In this document: piece by piece, positions 44,713-53,087 of the stretch
Layout: each line of letters starts with the position of its first letter
How positions within the stretch are numbered: the first letter of the stretch is position 1
DNA from: Pseudomonas sp. GOM6
Lineage (GTDB): Bacteria > Pseudomonadota > Gammaproteobacteria > Pseudomonadales > Pseudomonadaceae
Length of the DNA stretch: 64,000 bases
Assembly: GCF_029537485.1 (NCBI RefSeq)
Contig: NZ_JARPUS010000001.1
Location: forward strand, 434,001 to 498,000
Reading direction: 5' to 3'
Notes under the pieces: model-generated
Told to the model about the DNA's origin: nothing
What the model saw: only the letters and a program-made list of their open reading frames with translations
Databases searched by the model: none
Program-made: the position numbers and the translations under genes

Positions 44713-45468
44713 ATGCTGATCGGCAGCGCCACGCTCTATGTTGCGCCTTTGCCGTTGCCCCAGGCGGCCCGCCCCGTTTCGTCCAGCCTTTCGTTGCCCT
44801 CTTCTGGCGAAGAGCCGCTTTCGACCAGTCAGCCGGCCGAATCCGAAGAGTCGACTGCACTGCGCGAGGAGTCTGCCAGCGCCTCATCCGCGCAGCCGGA
44901 TGGAGAGAAGCCGCCCCCCCGTGAAGCCCAGCAGCAGCGTCAGGAACAGCTGGAAATCGCTGAACTCGTCAGCCGCGACCGCGAAGTCCGTGCCCACGAG
45001 CAGGCTCATGCCGCGGTAGGCGGCAGCTACGCCGGTGCGCCGACCTACAGTTTCAAGACGGGCCCCGATGGTCGGCGCTATGCCGTCGGCGGCGAGGTGA
45101 GCATCGACACCAGCCCGATCCCCAACGACCCGGAAGCGACCCTGCGCAAGATGGAGGTGGTGATCCGCGCCGCCTTGGCCCCGGCCGAGCCGTCGGCGCA
45201 GGATCGACGGGTCGCCGCGCAGGCCAGTGTGCAGGCGGCAGAGGCGAGGGTCGAACTTGCCCAGCAGCAGCGCGAAGAGCAGGTCGCTGCCGCCGAGGAG
45301 CGCGCCGCCCTGCGTGCTGAACGCGAGGCGGAGGAGGAGAAAGCGGACAAGACCGCCACCGATTCGGCTGCCTCGCAGCAAGGGCTGCCTGAGCCACCTA
45401 GACTGGATTTGTATCTGCGTCTTGCCCAGTTGCAGAACCCCGAGCCTGTGGTCGATCTGTCCGTCTAA
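44713..45468 (+). CDS. SprA-related putative metalloprotease (HEQAH)
   Basis: The 251-residue protein has a low-complexity N-terminus (Ser/Glu/Pro), then [46 protein letters not shown] (residues about 87-133), with the zinc motif HEQAH at 95-99, and a long Ala/Glu/Arg coiled coil (about 170-230). This is the SprA/CJM1_0395 family (PF12118), likely a zinc metalloprotease of unknown substrate. The GAGGAGGAG ribosome site is strong. It forms a pair with the upstream rod-like gene. Confidence 0.85.
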   Translation: MLIGSATLYVAPLPLPQAARPVSSSLSLPSSGEEPLSTSQPAESEESTALREESASASSAQPDGEKPPPREAQQQRQEQLEIAELVSRDREVRAHEQAHAAVGGSYAGAPTYSFKTGPDGRRYAVGGEVSIDTSPIPNDPEATLRKMEVVIRAALAPAEPSAQDRRVAAQASVQAAEARVELAQQQREEQVAAAEERAALRAEREAEEEKADKTATDSAASQQGLPEPPRLDLYLRLAQLQNPEPVVDLSV

Positions 45469-45486
45469 AGAGTGACGGGCGGATGC

Positions 45487-45530
45487 TTGACAAGGGTAGG
45501 GCGTAAACGTATGTTTCAAACGCCTGTTTG
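45487..45530 (+). promoter_or_regulatory. Sigma-70 promoter overlapped by two PsrA-like boxes, acyl-CoA dehydrogenase gene
   Basis: TTGACA (45487-45492), 17 bp, TATGTT (45510-45515). CAAAC-GCCT-GTTTG (45517-45530) is a perfect match to the PsrA consensus (G/C)AAAC-N2/4-GTTT(G/C), and TAAAC-GTAT-GTTTC just before it is a near match. Both overlap the -10 and start site, fitting repression relieved by long-chain acyl ligands. Confidence 0.72.
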
Positions 45531-45637
45531 AGTGCCGGGCCGGTAAGTGCCTGCCGGGCGCCGGGAGAAATCCCGCGAACGACCGCTCCAGACGGTCACC
45601 CTAAACACTAAGGAATCCACCGTAGAGGTTTACCGCT

Positions 45638-47443
45638 ATGCCTGAGTACAAGGCCCCCTTGCGTGATATCCGCTTCGTTCGCGACGAACTGCTCGGCTAC
45701 GAAGCGCACTATCAGAGCCTGCCGGCTTGCCAAGATGCTACCCCGGACATGGTCAACGCCATCCTCGAGGAAGGCGCCAAGTTCTGTGAGCAAGTCATCG
45801 CTCCGCTGAACCGTGTGGGTGACACCGAGGGCTGTACCTGGACTCCGGAAGGCGTGAAGACTCCGACCGGCTTCAAGGAAGCCTACCAGCAGTTCGTTGA
45901 AGGCGGCTGGCCGAGCCTGGCCCATGACGTCGAGCACGGCGGCCAGGGTCTGCCGGAATCCTTGGGTCTGGCCATCAGCGAAATGGTTGGCGAAGCCAAC
46001 TGGTCCTGGGGTATGTACCCGGGCCTGTCGCATGGCGCCATGAACACCATCTCCGAGCACGGCACCGACGAGCAGAAGCACACCTACCTGACCAAGCTGG
46101 TCTCCGGTGAGTGGACCGGCACCATGTGCCTGACCGAGCCGCACTGCGGTACCGACCTGGGCATGCTGCGCACCAAGGCCGAGCCGCAGGCTGATGGCTC
46201 CTACAAAGTGTCCGGCACCAAGATCTTCATCTCCGCTGGTGAGCACGACATGTCGGGCAACATTGTCCACATCGTGCTGGCCCGCCTGCCCGACGCCCCG
46301 CAGGGCACCAAGGGTATCTCCCTGTTCATCGTGCCGAAGTTCCTGCCGAACGCCGATGGTTCTGCCGGTGAGCGCAATAGCGTTTCCTGCGGTTCGATCG
46401 AGCACAAGATGGGCATCCACGGCAACGCCACCTGCGTGATGAACTTCGACGGTGCCACCGGCTACCTGATCGGCCCGGCCAACAAGGGCCTGAACTGCAT
46501 GTTCACCTTCATGAACACTGCGCGTCTGGGTACCGCCCTGCAGGGTCTGGCCCACGCCGAAATCGGTTTCCAGGGTGGCCTGAAGTACGCTCGCGAGCGT
46601 CTGCAGATGCGTTCCCTGACTGGCCCGAAAGCGCCGGACAAGGCTGCTGACCCGATCATCGTCCACCCGGACGTGCGTCGCATGCTGTTGACCATGAAGG
46701 CGTTCGCCGAAGGCAACCGCGCCATGGTCTACTTCGCTGCCAAGCAGGTTGACCTGGTCAAGTACAGCCAGGACGAAGAAGAGAAGAAGGCCGCTGACGA
46801 GCTGCTGGCTTTCCTGACTCCGATCGCCAAGGCGTTCATGACCGAAGTCGGCTTCGAAGCGTCCTCCCACGGCATGCAGATCTATGGCGGCCACGGCTTC
46901 ATCGCCGAGTGGGGCATGGAGCAGAACATGCGCGACTGCCGTATCTCGATGATGTACGAAGGCACCACCGGCGTTCAGGCCCTCGACCTGCTGGGTCGTA
47001 AGGTTCTGATGACCCAGGGCGGCGCGCTGAAGAACTTCACCAAGATCGTGCACAAGTTCTGCCAGGCCAACGAAGGTAACGAAGCCATCAAGGGCCTCGT
47101 TGCACCGCTGGCGCAGCTGAACAAGGAGTGGGGCGACATCACCATGAAGATCGGCATGGCTGCGATGAAAGATCGCGAAGAAGTCGGCGCCGCCTCCGTG
47201 GACTACCTGATGTACTCCGGCTACGCCTGCCTGGCCTACTTCTGGGCCGACATGGCGCGCCTGGCTGCCGAGAAACTGGCTGCCGGCACCGACGACGAGG
47301 CGTTCTACAAGGCCAAGTTGCAGACCGCGCGCTTCTACTTCCAGCGCATCCTGCCGCGTACCCGTGCCCACGTCGAAGCCATGCTGTCCGGCGCCAACAA
47401 CCTGATGGAAATGGACGAAGAGCACTTCGCTCTGGGCTACTAA
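45638..47443 (+). CDS. Acyl-CoA dehydrogenase (first of three paralogues)
   Basis: The 601-residue protein has the ACAD extended form: an N-terminal [10 protein letters not shown] segment (AcylCoA_DH_N), [16 protein letters not shown] near 163 (FAD-binding), [16 protein letters not shown] near 189, [15 protein letters not shown] near 275 and [17 protein letters not shown] near 440 with Glu441 as the catalytic base, plus a C-terminal domain typical of 600-residue acyl-CoA dehydrogenases. It carries out the first step of beta-oxidation. A PsrA-controlled promoter lies upstream. Codon choice is less GC-extreme than in its neighbours, suggesting high expression. From memory the order bioD - unknowns - acyl-CoA dehydrogenases matches the PA0504-PA0508 region. 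Confidence 0.93.
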   Translation: MPEYKAPLRDIRFVRDELLGYEAHYQSLPACQDATPDMVNAILEEGAKFCEQVIAPLNRVGDTEGCTWTPEGVKTPTGFKEAYQQFVEGGWPSLAHDVEHGGQGLPESLGLAISEMVGEANWSWGMYPGLSHGAMNTISEHGTDEQKHTYLTKLVSGEWTGTMCLTEPHCGTDLGMLRTKAEPQADGSYKVSGTKIFISAGEHDMSGNIVHIVLARLPDAPQGTKGISLFIVPKFLPNADGSAGERNSVSCGSIEHKMGIHGNATCVMNFDGATGYLIGPANKGLNCMFTFMNTARLGTALQGLAHAEIGFQGGLKYARERLQMRSLTGPKAPDKAADPIIVHPDVRRMLLTMKAFAEGNRAMVYFAAKQVDLVKYSQDEEEKKAADELLAFLTPIAKAFMTEVGFEASSHGMQIYGGHGFIAEWGMEQNMRDCRISMMYEGTTGVQALDLLGRKVLMTQGGALKNFTKIVHKFCQANEGNEAIKGLVAPLAQLNKEWGDITMKIGMAAMKDREEVGAASVDYLMYSGYACLAYFWADMARLAAEKLAAGTDDEAFYKAKLQTARFYFQRILPRTRAHVEAMLSGANNLMEMDEEHFALGY

Positions 47444-47465
47444 GCCCGGTCCGACCTCAGGTCAG

Positions 47466-47498
47466 AAAACCGCAGCCCTCGGGCTGCGGTTTTTTTTG
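47466..47498 (+). terminator. Terminator after the first acyl-CoA dehydrogenase
   Basis: AAAACCGCAGCC-CTC-GGGCTGCGGTTTTTTTT, 20 bp past the stop. Confidence 0.95.
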
Positions 47499-47609
47499 CC
47501 TTGGGGAAACGTTTCGTCGCCTGCCTGGCAGAAACCGGCGGCAAGGTAGATGCCTGCGGCGGCCCGTGCAGGCAAAATGCCGCCTTTCTTGCCGGCTGGA
47601 GAATCCGCT

Positions 47610-48902
47610 GTGCCGCGCTTTACCGCCTACCGCCCCAGTCACGTGCTGACTTCCCTGCCGCTCTTGCTGGCCGGCCTGCTGGTGGCGCGCGTGGAACAGC
47701 TCAGCGAGTTCTTCCTGTCGCTGTTCAATGTGCTGCCTACGCTGCTGATGCTGCTCGGTGGGGCTTTCTGCGTGGCCTATGGTCGACAGCGTGAGCTGGC
47801 GGTGCTGGCGACTATCTACTTGGCCTATTTTCTGCTGGATATCCAGGTCGATCACTTCCGCGCGCAGGGGCGGGTGCGGGCAGATGCGGCGCTGGTTTTT
47901 CACCTGAGCTGCCTGCTGCTGCCGCTGCTTTATGGTTTGTTCGGTGCATGGCGTGAGCGCAGCCACCTGCTGCAGGACCTGCTGGCACGTGCTGCCGTGC
48001 TGCTGGCTATCACCGGCACGACCTGGGCCCTGGCTCGGCGTTTTCCGGAAGCTGTGCAGGCCTGGTTGGTGCAGATCCACTGGCCGCTCTGGCATGGCCA
48101 GTGGATGAACCTGATCCAGTTGTCCTATCCGCTTTTTTTGATCGCTGGGGTGCTGCTCGCGGTGCAGTACCTGCGGCAGCCCCGTCCTCTGCACATGGCG
48201 CTGTTGCTCGGCCTGTTTGGCTTGCTGTGGATGCTGCCCAACACCTTCATCAGGCCTCATGCGCTGCAGGTGATGAGTAGCCTGGTGATGCTGATGCTGG
48301 TCGCTGCCGTGGTTCACGAGGCGTATCAGATGGCCTTTCGCGACGAGCTCACCGGTCTGCCCGGGCGCCGTGCGCTCAATGAGCGGTTGGAGCGCCTGGG
48401 GCGTAACTATGTGCTGGCTATGACTGACGTCGATCACTTCAAGAAATTCAACGACACCCACGGTCACGATGTCGGTGATCAGGTGCTGCGCCTGGTGGCC
48501 AGCCAGTTGCGCAAGGTCGGCGGCGGCGGGCGAGCCTACCGTTATGGCGGCGAGGAGTTCACCCTGGTGTTCCCCGGCAAGAGCATCGAGGACTGTCTGC
48601 CCTACCTGGAGGCGGTGCGCCAGGCCATCGAGGCTTACCAGTTGCAGCTGCGCGACAAGCAGAGCCGGCCGAAGGATGATCAGCAGGGCCGTAACCGACG
48701 CGTTGGTCAGGCGGCGCAGAGTGTTTCGGTGACCATCAGCATCGGTGTGGCGGAGCGCGATGTCGAGCAGCGCACGCCGGTGGAGGTGATCAAGGCTGCC
48801 GACCAGGCGCTGTATGCGGCCAAGGGTGCGGGCCGCAATCGGGTTTCTGTCCACGGTCAGCGCCGGCGCGGCGCAGTACGGGTCAAGCCGCAGACCGGCT
48901 AG
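47610..48902 (+). CDS. Membrane-anchored diguanylate cyclase (intact GGEEF)
   Basis: The 430-residue protein has an N-terminal region with about six membrane helices (about 15-230; AYGRQRELAVLATIYLAYFLLDIQ, LLIAGVLLAV), then FRDELTGLPGRRALNERL and LAMTDVDHFKKFNDTHGHDVGDQVLRLVA. The active site GGEEF is intact (residues 313-317). No RxxD inhibitory site is present five residues before it. It should make c-di-GMP. The GTG start at 47610 has GGAG 8 nt upstream; an ATG at 47577 is also in frame but lacks one. It lies between two acyl-CoA dehydrogenase paralogues but has its own terminator-separated unit. Confidence 0.9.
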   Translation: MPRFTAYRPSHVLTSLPLLLAGLLVARVEQLSEFFLSLFNVLPTLLMLLGGAFCVAYGRQRELAVLATIYLAYFLLDIQVDHFRAQGRVRADAALVFHLSCLLLPLLYGLFGAWRERSHLLQDLLARAAVLLAITGTTWALARRFPEAVQAWLVQIHWPLWHGQWMNLIQLSYPLFLIAGVLLAVQYLRQPRPLHMALLLGLFGLLWMLPNTFIRPHALQVMSSLVMLMLVAAVVHEAYQMAFRDELTGLPGRRALNERLERLGRNYVLAMTDVDHFKKFNDTHGHDVGDQVLRLVASQLRKVGGGGRAYRYGGEEFTLVFPGKSIEDCLPYLEAVRQAIEAYQLQLRDKQSRPKDDQQGRNRRVGQAAQSVSVTISIGVAERDVEQRTPVEVIKAADQALYAAKGAGRNRVSVHGQRRRGAVRVKPQTG

Positions 48903-49023
48903 ACAGTCGAGTTATGGTCGTGCATTCAGCGCTTGCAGCGTCGTTGTCGGGGCCGCCGGCCGCGCAGTAGCGTGGCAGGATCAGCGCGGCCGTCCCGGCG
49001 CGCGCCTCCGTGGAGAGTCTGCA

Positions 49024-50814
49024 ATGCCCGAGTACAAAGCCCCGCTGCGCGACATGCGCTTTCTTGTCGACGAAGTGTTCGACTACGCCTCGACCTACAG
49101 CCAGATCGGCGCCAGCGATGCCACTCCGGATATGGTCAGCGCCATCCTCGAAGAGGGGGCGAAGTTCTGCGAGCAGGTATTGGCGCCGCTCAACCGCAGT
49201 GGTGACGAAGAAGGCGCGGTCTGGAACGAAGGCGTGGTGACCACGCCCAAGGGCTTCAAGGAAGCCTTTGCCCAGTATGTCGAGGGCGGCTGGAACGGCT
49301 TGTCGGCCGATACCAACTATGGCGGCCAGGGCCTGCCGCATTCGCTTGGCCTGATCATCTCGGAGATGGTCGGCTCAGCCAACACTTCTTGGGGCATGTA
49401 CCCGGGCCTGACCCAGGGCGCCATGTCTGCCATTCACGCCCACGGCAGTGAAGAGCAGAAGCAGACCTACCTGACCCGACTCACCGAGGGTACCTGGACC
49501 GGCACCATGTGCCTGACCGAGCCGCACTGCGGCACCGACCTGGGCATCATCAAGACCCGCGCCGTGCCCCAGGCCGACGGCAGCTACGCGATCTCCGGCA
49601 CCAAGATCTTCATCTCCGCCGGTGAGCACGACATGAGTCAGAACATCATCCACCTGGTGCTGGCCAAGCTGCCCGATGCGCCGGCCGGCACCAAGGGTAT
49701 CTCGCTGTTCATCGTGCCCAAGTTCAACGTCAATGCCGACGGTTCGCTGGGCGATCGCAACGGCGTGAGCTGCGGCTCGATCGAACACAAGATGGGCATC
49801 AAAGCGTCGGCCACCTGCGTGATGAACTTCGACGAGGCCAAGGGCTTCCTGATTGGCGAGGCCAACAAGGGCCTCAACTGCATGTTCACCATGATGAACC
49901 ATGCGCGTCTGGGCACCGGCATGCAGGGCCTGTGCAACGGCGAGGCCAGCTACCAGGGCGCCGTGCGCTATGCCCACGACCGCCTGCAGATGCGCGCGCT
50001 GACCGGACCGAAGGCACCGGACAAGCCGGCCGACCCGATCATCGTGCATCCGGACGTGCGGCGCATGTTGCTGACCATGAAGGCGTTCAACGAAGGTAAC
50101 CGCGCGCTGGCCTACTTCACCGCACAGCTGCTTGACCTGAGCCACAGTCCGGACGCCGACGAGGCGGCTGCGGCAGAAAATCTGCTGGGCTTTCTGACCC
50201 CAATCTGCAAGGCCTTCATGACTGACACCGGCCTGGAGGTCACCAGCCTGGGCATGCAGGTGTTCGGCGGCCATGGCTACATCCGCGAGTGGGGCATGGA
50301 GCAGCTGATGCGCGACTGCCGCATCGCGCCGATCTACGAAGGCACCAACGGCATCCAGGCACTCGACCTGCTCGGGCGCAAGGTGCTGGGTAGCCAGGGC
50401 AAGCTGCTCGCCGGCTTCACCAAGATCGTGCACAAGTTCTGCGAGGCTCAGGCCGAGCATCCGCAGCTCAAGGCGCAGATCGCCGAACTGGCCAAGCTCA
50501 ACCGCCAGTGGGGCGAGCTGACCCAGCGCATCGGCATGGCCGCGATGAAGAACCCGGACGAAGTCGGCGCCGCCTCGGTCGACTACCTGATGTACTCGGG
50601 CTACGTGGTGCTGGCCTACTTCTGGGCGCGCATGGGCGTGGTGGCTCAGGCGCAACTGGAGGCCGGCAGCGACGATGCCGACTTCTACCAGGCCAAGCTG
50701 GCCACCGGCGAGTTCTACTTCCGTCGCCTGCTGCCGCGCGCCTCCGCGCACCTGGCCGCTGCCGATGCCGGCAGCGATTGCCTGATGCGCCTGAGCGCCG
50801 AACAGTTCTTCTGA
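49024..50814 (+). CDS. Acyl-CoA dehydrogenase (second paralogue)
   Basis: The 596-residue protein is strongly similar to the first and third paralogues in this window: YKAPLRDMRFLVDEVFDYASTYS at the N-terminus, [15 protein letters not shown] near 165, [16 protein letters not shown] near 190, GLNCMFTMMNHARLGTGMQGL near 283 and catalytic [16 protein letters not shown] (Glu439). It has no clear PsrA site of its own in the 110-bp upstream gap. GGAGAGTCTGCA precedes the ATG. Chain-length preference is not inferable. Confidence 0.92.
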   Translation: MPEYKAPLRDMRFLVDEVFDYASTYSQIGASDATPDMVSAILEEGAKFCEQVLAPLNRSGDEEGAVWNEGVVTTPKGFKEAFAQYVEGGWNGLSADTNYGGQGLPHSLGLIISEMVGSANTSWGMYPGLTQGAMSAIHAHGSEEQKQTYLTRLTEGTWTGTMCLTEPHCGTDLGIIKTRAVPQADGSYAISGTKIFISAGEHDMSQNIIHLVLAKLPDAPAGTKGISLFIVPKFNVNADGSLGDRNGVSCGSIEHKMGIKASATCVMNFDEAKGFLIGEANKGLNCMFTMMNHARLGTGMQGLCNGEASYQGAVRYAHDRLQMRALTGPKAPDKPADPIIVHPDVRRMLLTMKAFNEGNRALAYFTAQLLDLSHSPDADEAAAAENLLGFLTPICKAFMTDTGLEVTSLGMQVFGGHGYIREWGMEQLMRDCRIAPIYEGTNGIQALDLLGRKVLGSQGKLLAGFTKIVHKFCEAQAEHPQLKAQIAELAKLNRQWGELTQRIGMAAMKNPDEVGAASVDYLMYSGYVVLAYFWARMGVVAQAQLEAGSDDADFYQAKLATGEFYFRRLLPRASAHLAAADAGSDCLMRLSAEQFF

Positions 50815-50832
50815 CAGTCGGTCGATAGCCAC

Positions 50833-50859
50833 AAAAGGCCCGCCTCGTGCGGGCCTTTT
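50833..50859 (+). terminator. Terminator after the second acyl-CoA dehydrogenase
   Basis: AAAAGGCCCGC-CTCGT-GCGGGCCTTTT, 18 bp past the stop. Confidence 0.9.
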
Positions 50860-51003
50860 GCGTTAGTCAAGGTGGCTCTTGGGGTGTGAATTGTTGGTCA
50901 TAACGTGAACCTATGTGTCTGAAAAGGTGTTCGGTTAGACTCGATTCTCTGCATCATTCGGCCGCATTTCGGCCGCGTCGTAGCTTCGCTTGAGGATAGT
51001 CAG

Positions 51004-52782
51004 ATGGCCGATTACAAAGCTCCCCTGCGCGATATGCGCTTCGTGCTCAATGAAGTATTCGAGGTTTCCAAGCTGTGGGCCGAGCTGCCCGGCCTGGCCG
51101 AAGTGGTGGATGAAGACACCGCCGCCGCGATTCTCGAGGAAGCCGGCAAGGTGACCGGTGGCGTGATCGCCCCGCTGAACCGCAGCGGCGACGAAGAAGG
51201 CTGCTCCTGGACCGACGGCGTGGTGAAAACCCCGGCCGGTTTCCCCGAGGCCTACCAGACCTATGCCGAAGGTGGCTGGGTCGGCGTGGGTGGCGCACCG
51301 GAGTTCGGCGGCATGGGCATGCCGAAAGTGATCGGCGCCCAGGTCGAGGAGATGGTCAACTCGGCCAACCTGTCCTTCGGCCTGTACCCGATGCTGACTG
51401 CCGGCGCCTGCCTGTCGATCCTCAACCACGCCAGCGAAGAGCTGAAGGCGCAGTACCTGCCGAACATGTATTCCGGCGTCTGGGCCGGCTCTATGTGCCT
51501 GACCGAGCCGCATGCCGGCACCGACCTGGGCATCATCCGCACCAAGGCCGAACCGCAGGCCGACGGCAGCTACAAGATTACCGGCACCAAGATCTTCATC
51601 ACCGGTGGCGAGCACGACCTGACCGAGAACATCGTTCACCTGGTGCTGGCCAAGCTGCCGGACGCCCCGGCCGGCCCGAAAGGCATCTCGCTGTTCCTGG
51701 TACCGAAGGTCATGGTCAATGCCGACGGCTCGCTGGGCGAGAAGAACTCGCTGTCCTGCGGCTCGATCGAGCACAAGATGGGCATCAAGGCTTCCGCCAC
51801 CTGCGTGATGAACTTCGACGGCGCCACCGGCTGGATCGTCGACGAGCCTAACAAGGGCCTCAACGCCATGTTCACCATGATGAACTACGAGCGTCTGGGC
51901 GTCGGCATCCAGGGTCTGGCCCTGGGCGAGCGCTCCTACCAGAGCGCCATCGAGTACGCCCGCGACCGTATCCAGAGCCGCGCGCCGACCGGCCCGGTGA
52001 ACAAGGACAAGGCTGCCGACCCGATCATCGTGCATCCGGACGTGCGCCGCATGCTGCTGACCATGAAGGCGCTGAACGAGGGCGGTCGCGCCTTCTCCAG
52101 CTACGTCGCCATGCAGCTGGACACCGCCAAGTACAGTGAAGACAAGGACACCCGCAAGCGTGCGGAAGAGCTGGTTGCCCTGCTGACCCCGGTAGCCAAG
52201 GCCTTCCTCACCGACATGGGCCTAGAAACCACCGTGCATGGCCAGCAGATCTTCGGCGGCCACGGCTTCGTCCGTGAGTGGGGCCAGGAGCAGCTGATCC
52301 GCGACTGCCGCATCACCCAGATCTACGAAGGCACCAACGGCATCCAGTCGCTGGACCTCATGGGCCGCAAGATCGTCGGTAGCGGTGGCAGCTTCTACAA
52401 GCACTTCAGTGACGAAGTGAAGGCCTTCATCGGCAGCGCCGATGCTTCGCTGGCCGAGTTCACTCAGCCGCTGCAAGCCGCCATCGCCAACCTCGACGAG
52501 CTGACCGCCTGGGTCATCGAGCAGGCCAAGGGCAACCCGAACGAGATCGGCGCCGCGTCGGTCGAGTACCTGCAGGTGTTCGGCTACACCGCCTACGCCT
52601 ACATGTGGGCACTGATGGCTCGCACCGCGCTGGCCAAGCAGGGCGACGACGAGTTCTACGTGAGCAAGCTGGGCACCGCGCGTTTCTTCTTCGCCCGCCT
52701 GCTGCCGCGTACCCAGTCGCTGACCGCTTCGGTCAAGGCTGGTAGCGAGTCGCTATACCTGCTGGATGCCGCTCAGTTCTGA
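51004..52782 (+). CDS. Acyl-CoA dehydrogenase (third paralogue)
   Basis: The 592-residue protein begins YKAPLRDMRFVLNEVFEVSKLW and has TEPHAGTDLGIIRTK near 167, GTKIFITGGEHDLTEN near 193, GLNAMFTMMNYERLGVGIQGL near 286 and YEGTNGIQSLDLMGRK (Glu442). It is more divergent from the other two than they are from each other. The 189-bp upstream gap has a GAAAAGGTGTTCG word at about 50918, a poor PsrA-like match, and GAGGATAGTCAG before the ATG. Confidence 0.92.
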   Translation: MADYKAPLRDMRFVLNEVFEVSKLWAELPGLAEVVDEDTAAAILEEAGKVTGGVIAPLNRSGDEEGCSWTDGVVKTPAGFPEAYQTYAEGGWVGVGGAPEFGGMGMPKVIGAQVEEMVNSANLSFGLYPMLTAGACLSILNHASEELKAQYLPNMYSGVWAGSMCLTEPHAGTDLGIIRTKAEPQADGSYKITGTKIFITGGEHDLTENIVHLVLAKLPDAPAGPKGISLFLVPKVMVNADGSLGEKNSLSCGSIEHKMGIKASATCVMNFDGATGWIVDEPNKGLNAMFTMMNYERLGVGIQGLALGERSYQSAIEYARDRIQSRAPTGPVNKDKAADPIIVHPDVRRMLLTMKALNEGGRAFSSYVAMQLDTAKYSEDKDTRKRAEELVALLTPVAKAFLTDMGLETTVHGQQIFGGHGFVREWGQEQLIRDCRITQIYEGTNGIQSLDLMGRKIVGSGGSFYKHFSDEVKAFIGSADASLAEFTQPLQAAIANLDELTAWVIEQAKGNPNEIGAASVEYLQVFGYTAYAYMWALMARTALAKQGDDEFYVSKLGTARFFFARLLPRTQSLTASVKAGSESLYLLDAAQF

Positions 52783-52800
52783 GCCTGACCCTGCTGTGAA

Positions 52801-52826
52801 AGCCCCGCTTCGGCGGGGCTTTTTCG
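52801..52826 (+). terminator. Terminator after the third acyl-CoA dehydrogenase
   Basis: AGCCCCGC-TTCG-GCGGGGCT followed by TTTTCGTTT. Confidence 0.93.
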
Positions 52827-52841
52827 TTTCTGCCGAAGGCT

Positions 52842-52937
52842 TTTGTGGGAGCGGCTTCAGCCGCGATTGGGGCGGTCGAGGTACTAGATAGGCAGCCATC
52901 GCGGCTGAAGCGGAATGCCGCCCAACCGCTCCCACAA
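52842..52937. repeat. Mixed REP pair: short REP plus long-variant REP
   Basis: A short unit (about 52844-52867) is paired with an inverted long unit (52898-52937) that carries the same kind of insert (GGGCGGCATTCCGC) as 25627-25665. With the terminator it occupies half of the 305-bp gap before the DUF2339 gene. The rest contains a possible TATACT -10 at 53026 without a recognised -35. Confidence 0.85.
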
Positions 52938-53087
52938 ATGGCCCGACCCCGGCCGTGAGCAAGCGAAGGATTGTGTCTGTGCGCCAGTTGGCCTACGTCT
53001 CTGTGTGGTGTGCAGGGCGCGCCGATATACTCGTCGCGCCCCGCGCCGTTCGCGGGCTTCGCCGTAATGGCTCAGGGATAACAACGC

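Noticed and set aside
45608..47425. 605-codon open frame antisense to the first acyl-CoA dehydrogenase
   Set aside because: It is a mirror frame typical of GC-rich coding DNA; similar frames exist behind the other two paralogues.
25627..52937. Repeated GTGGGAGCGG units as a CRISPR array or integrative element
   Set aside because: They are dispersed in pairs between genes, not spaced evenly, and have the palindromic form of REPs.
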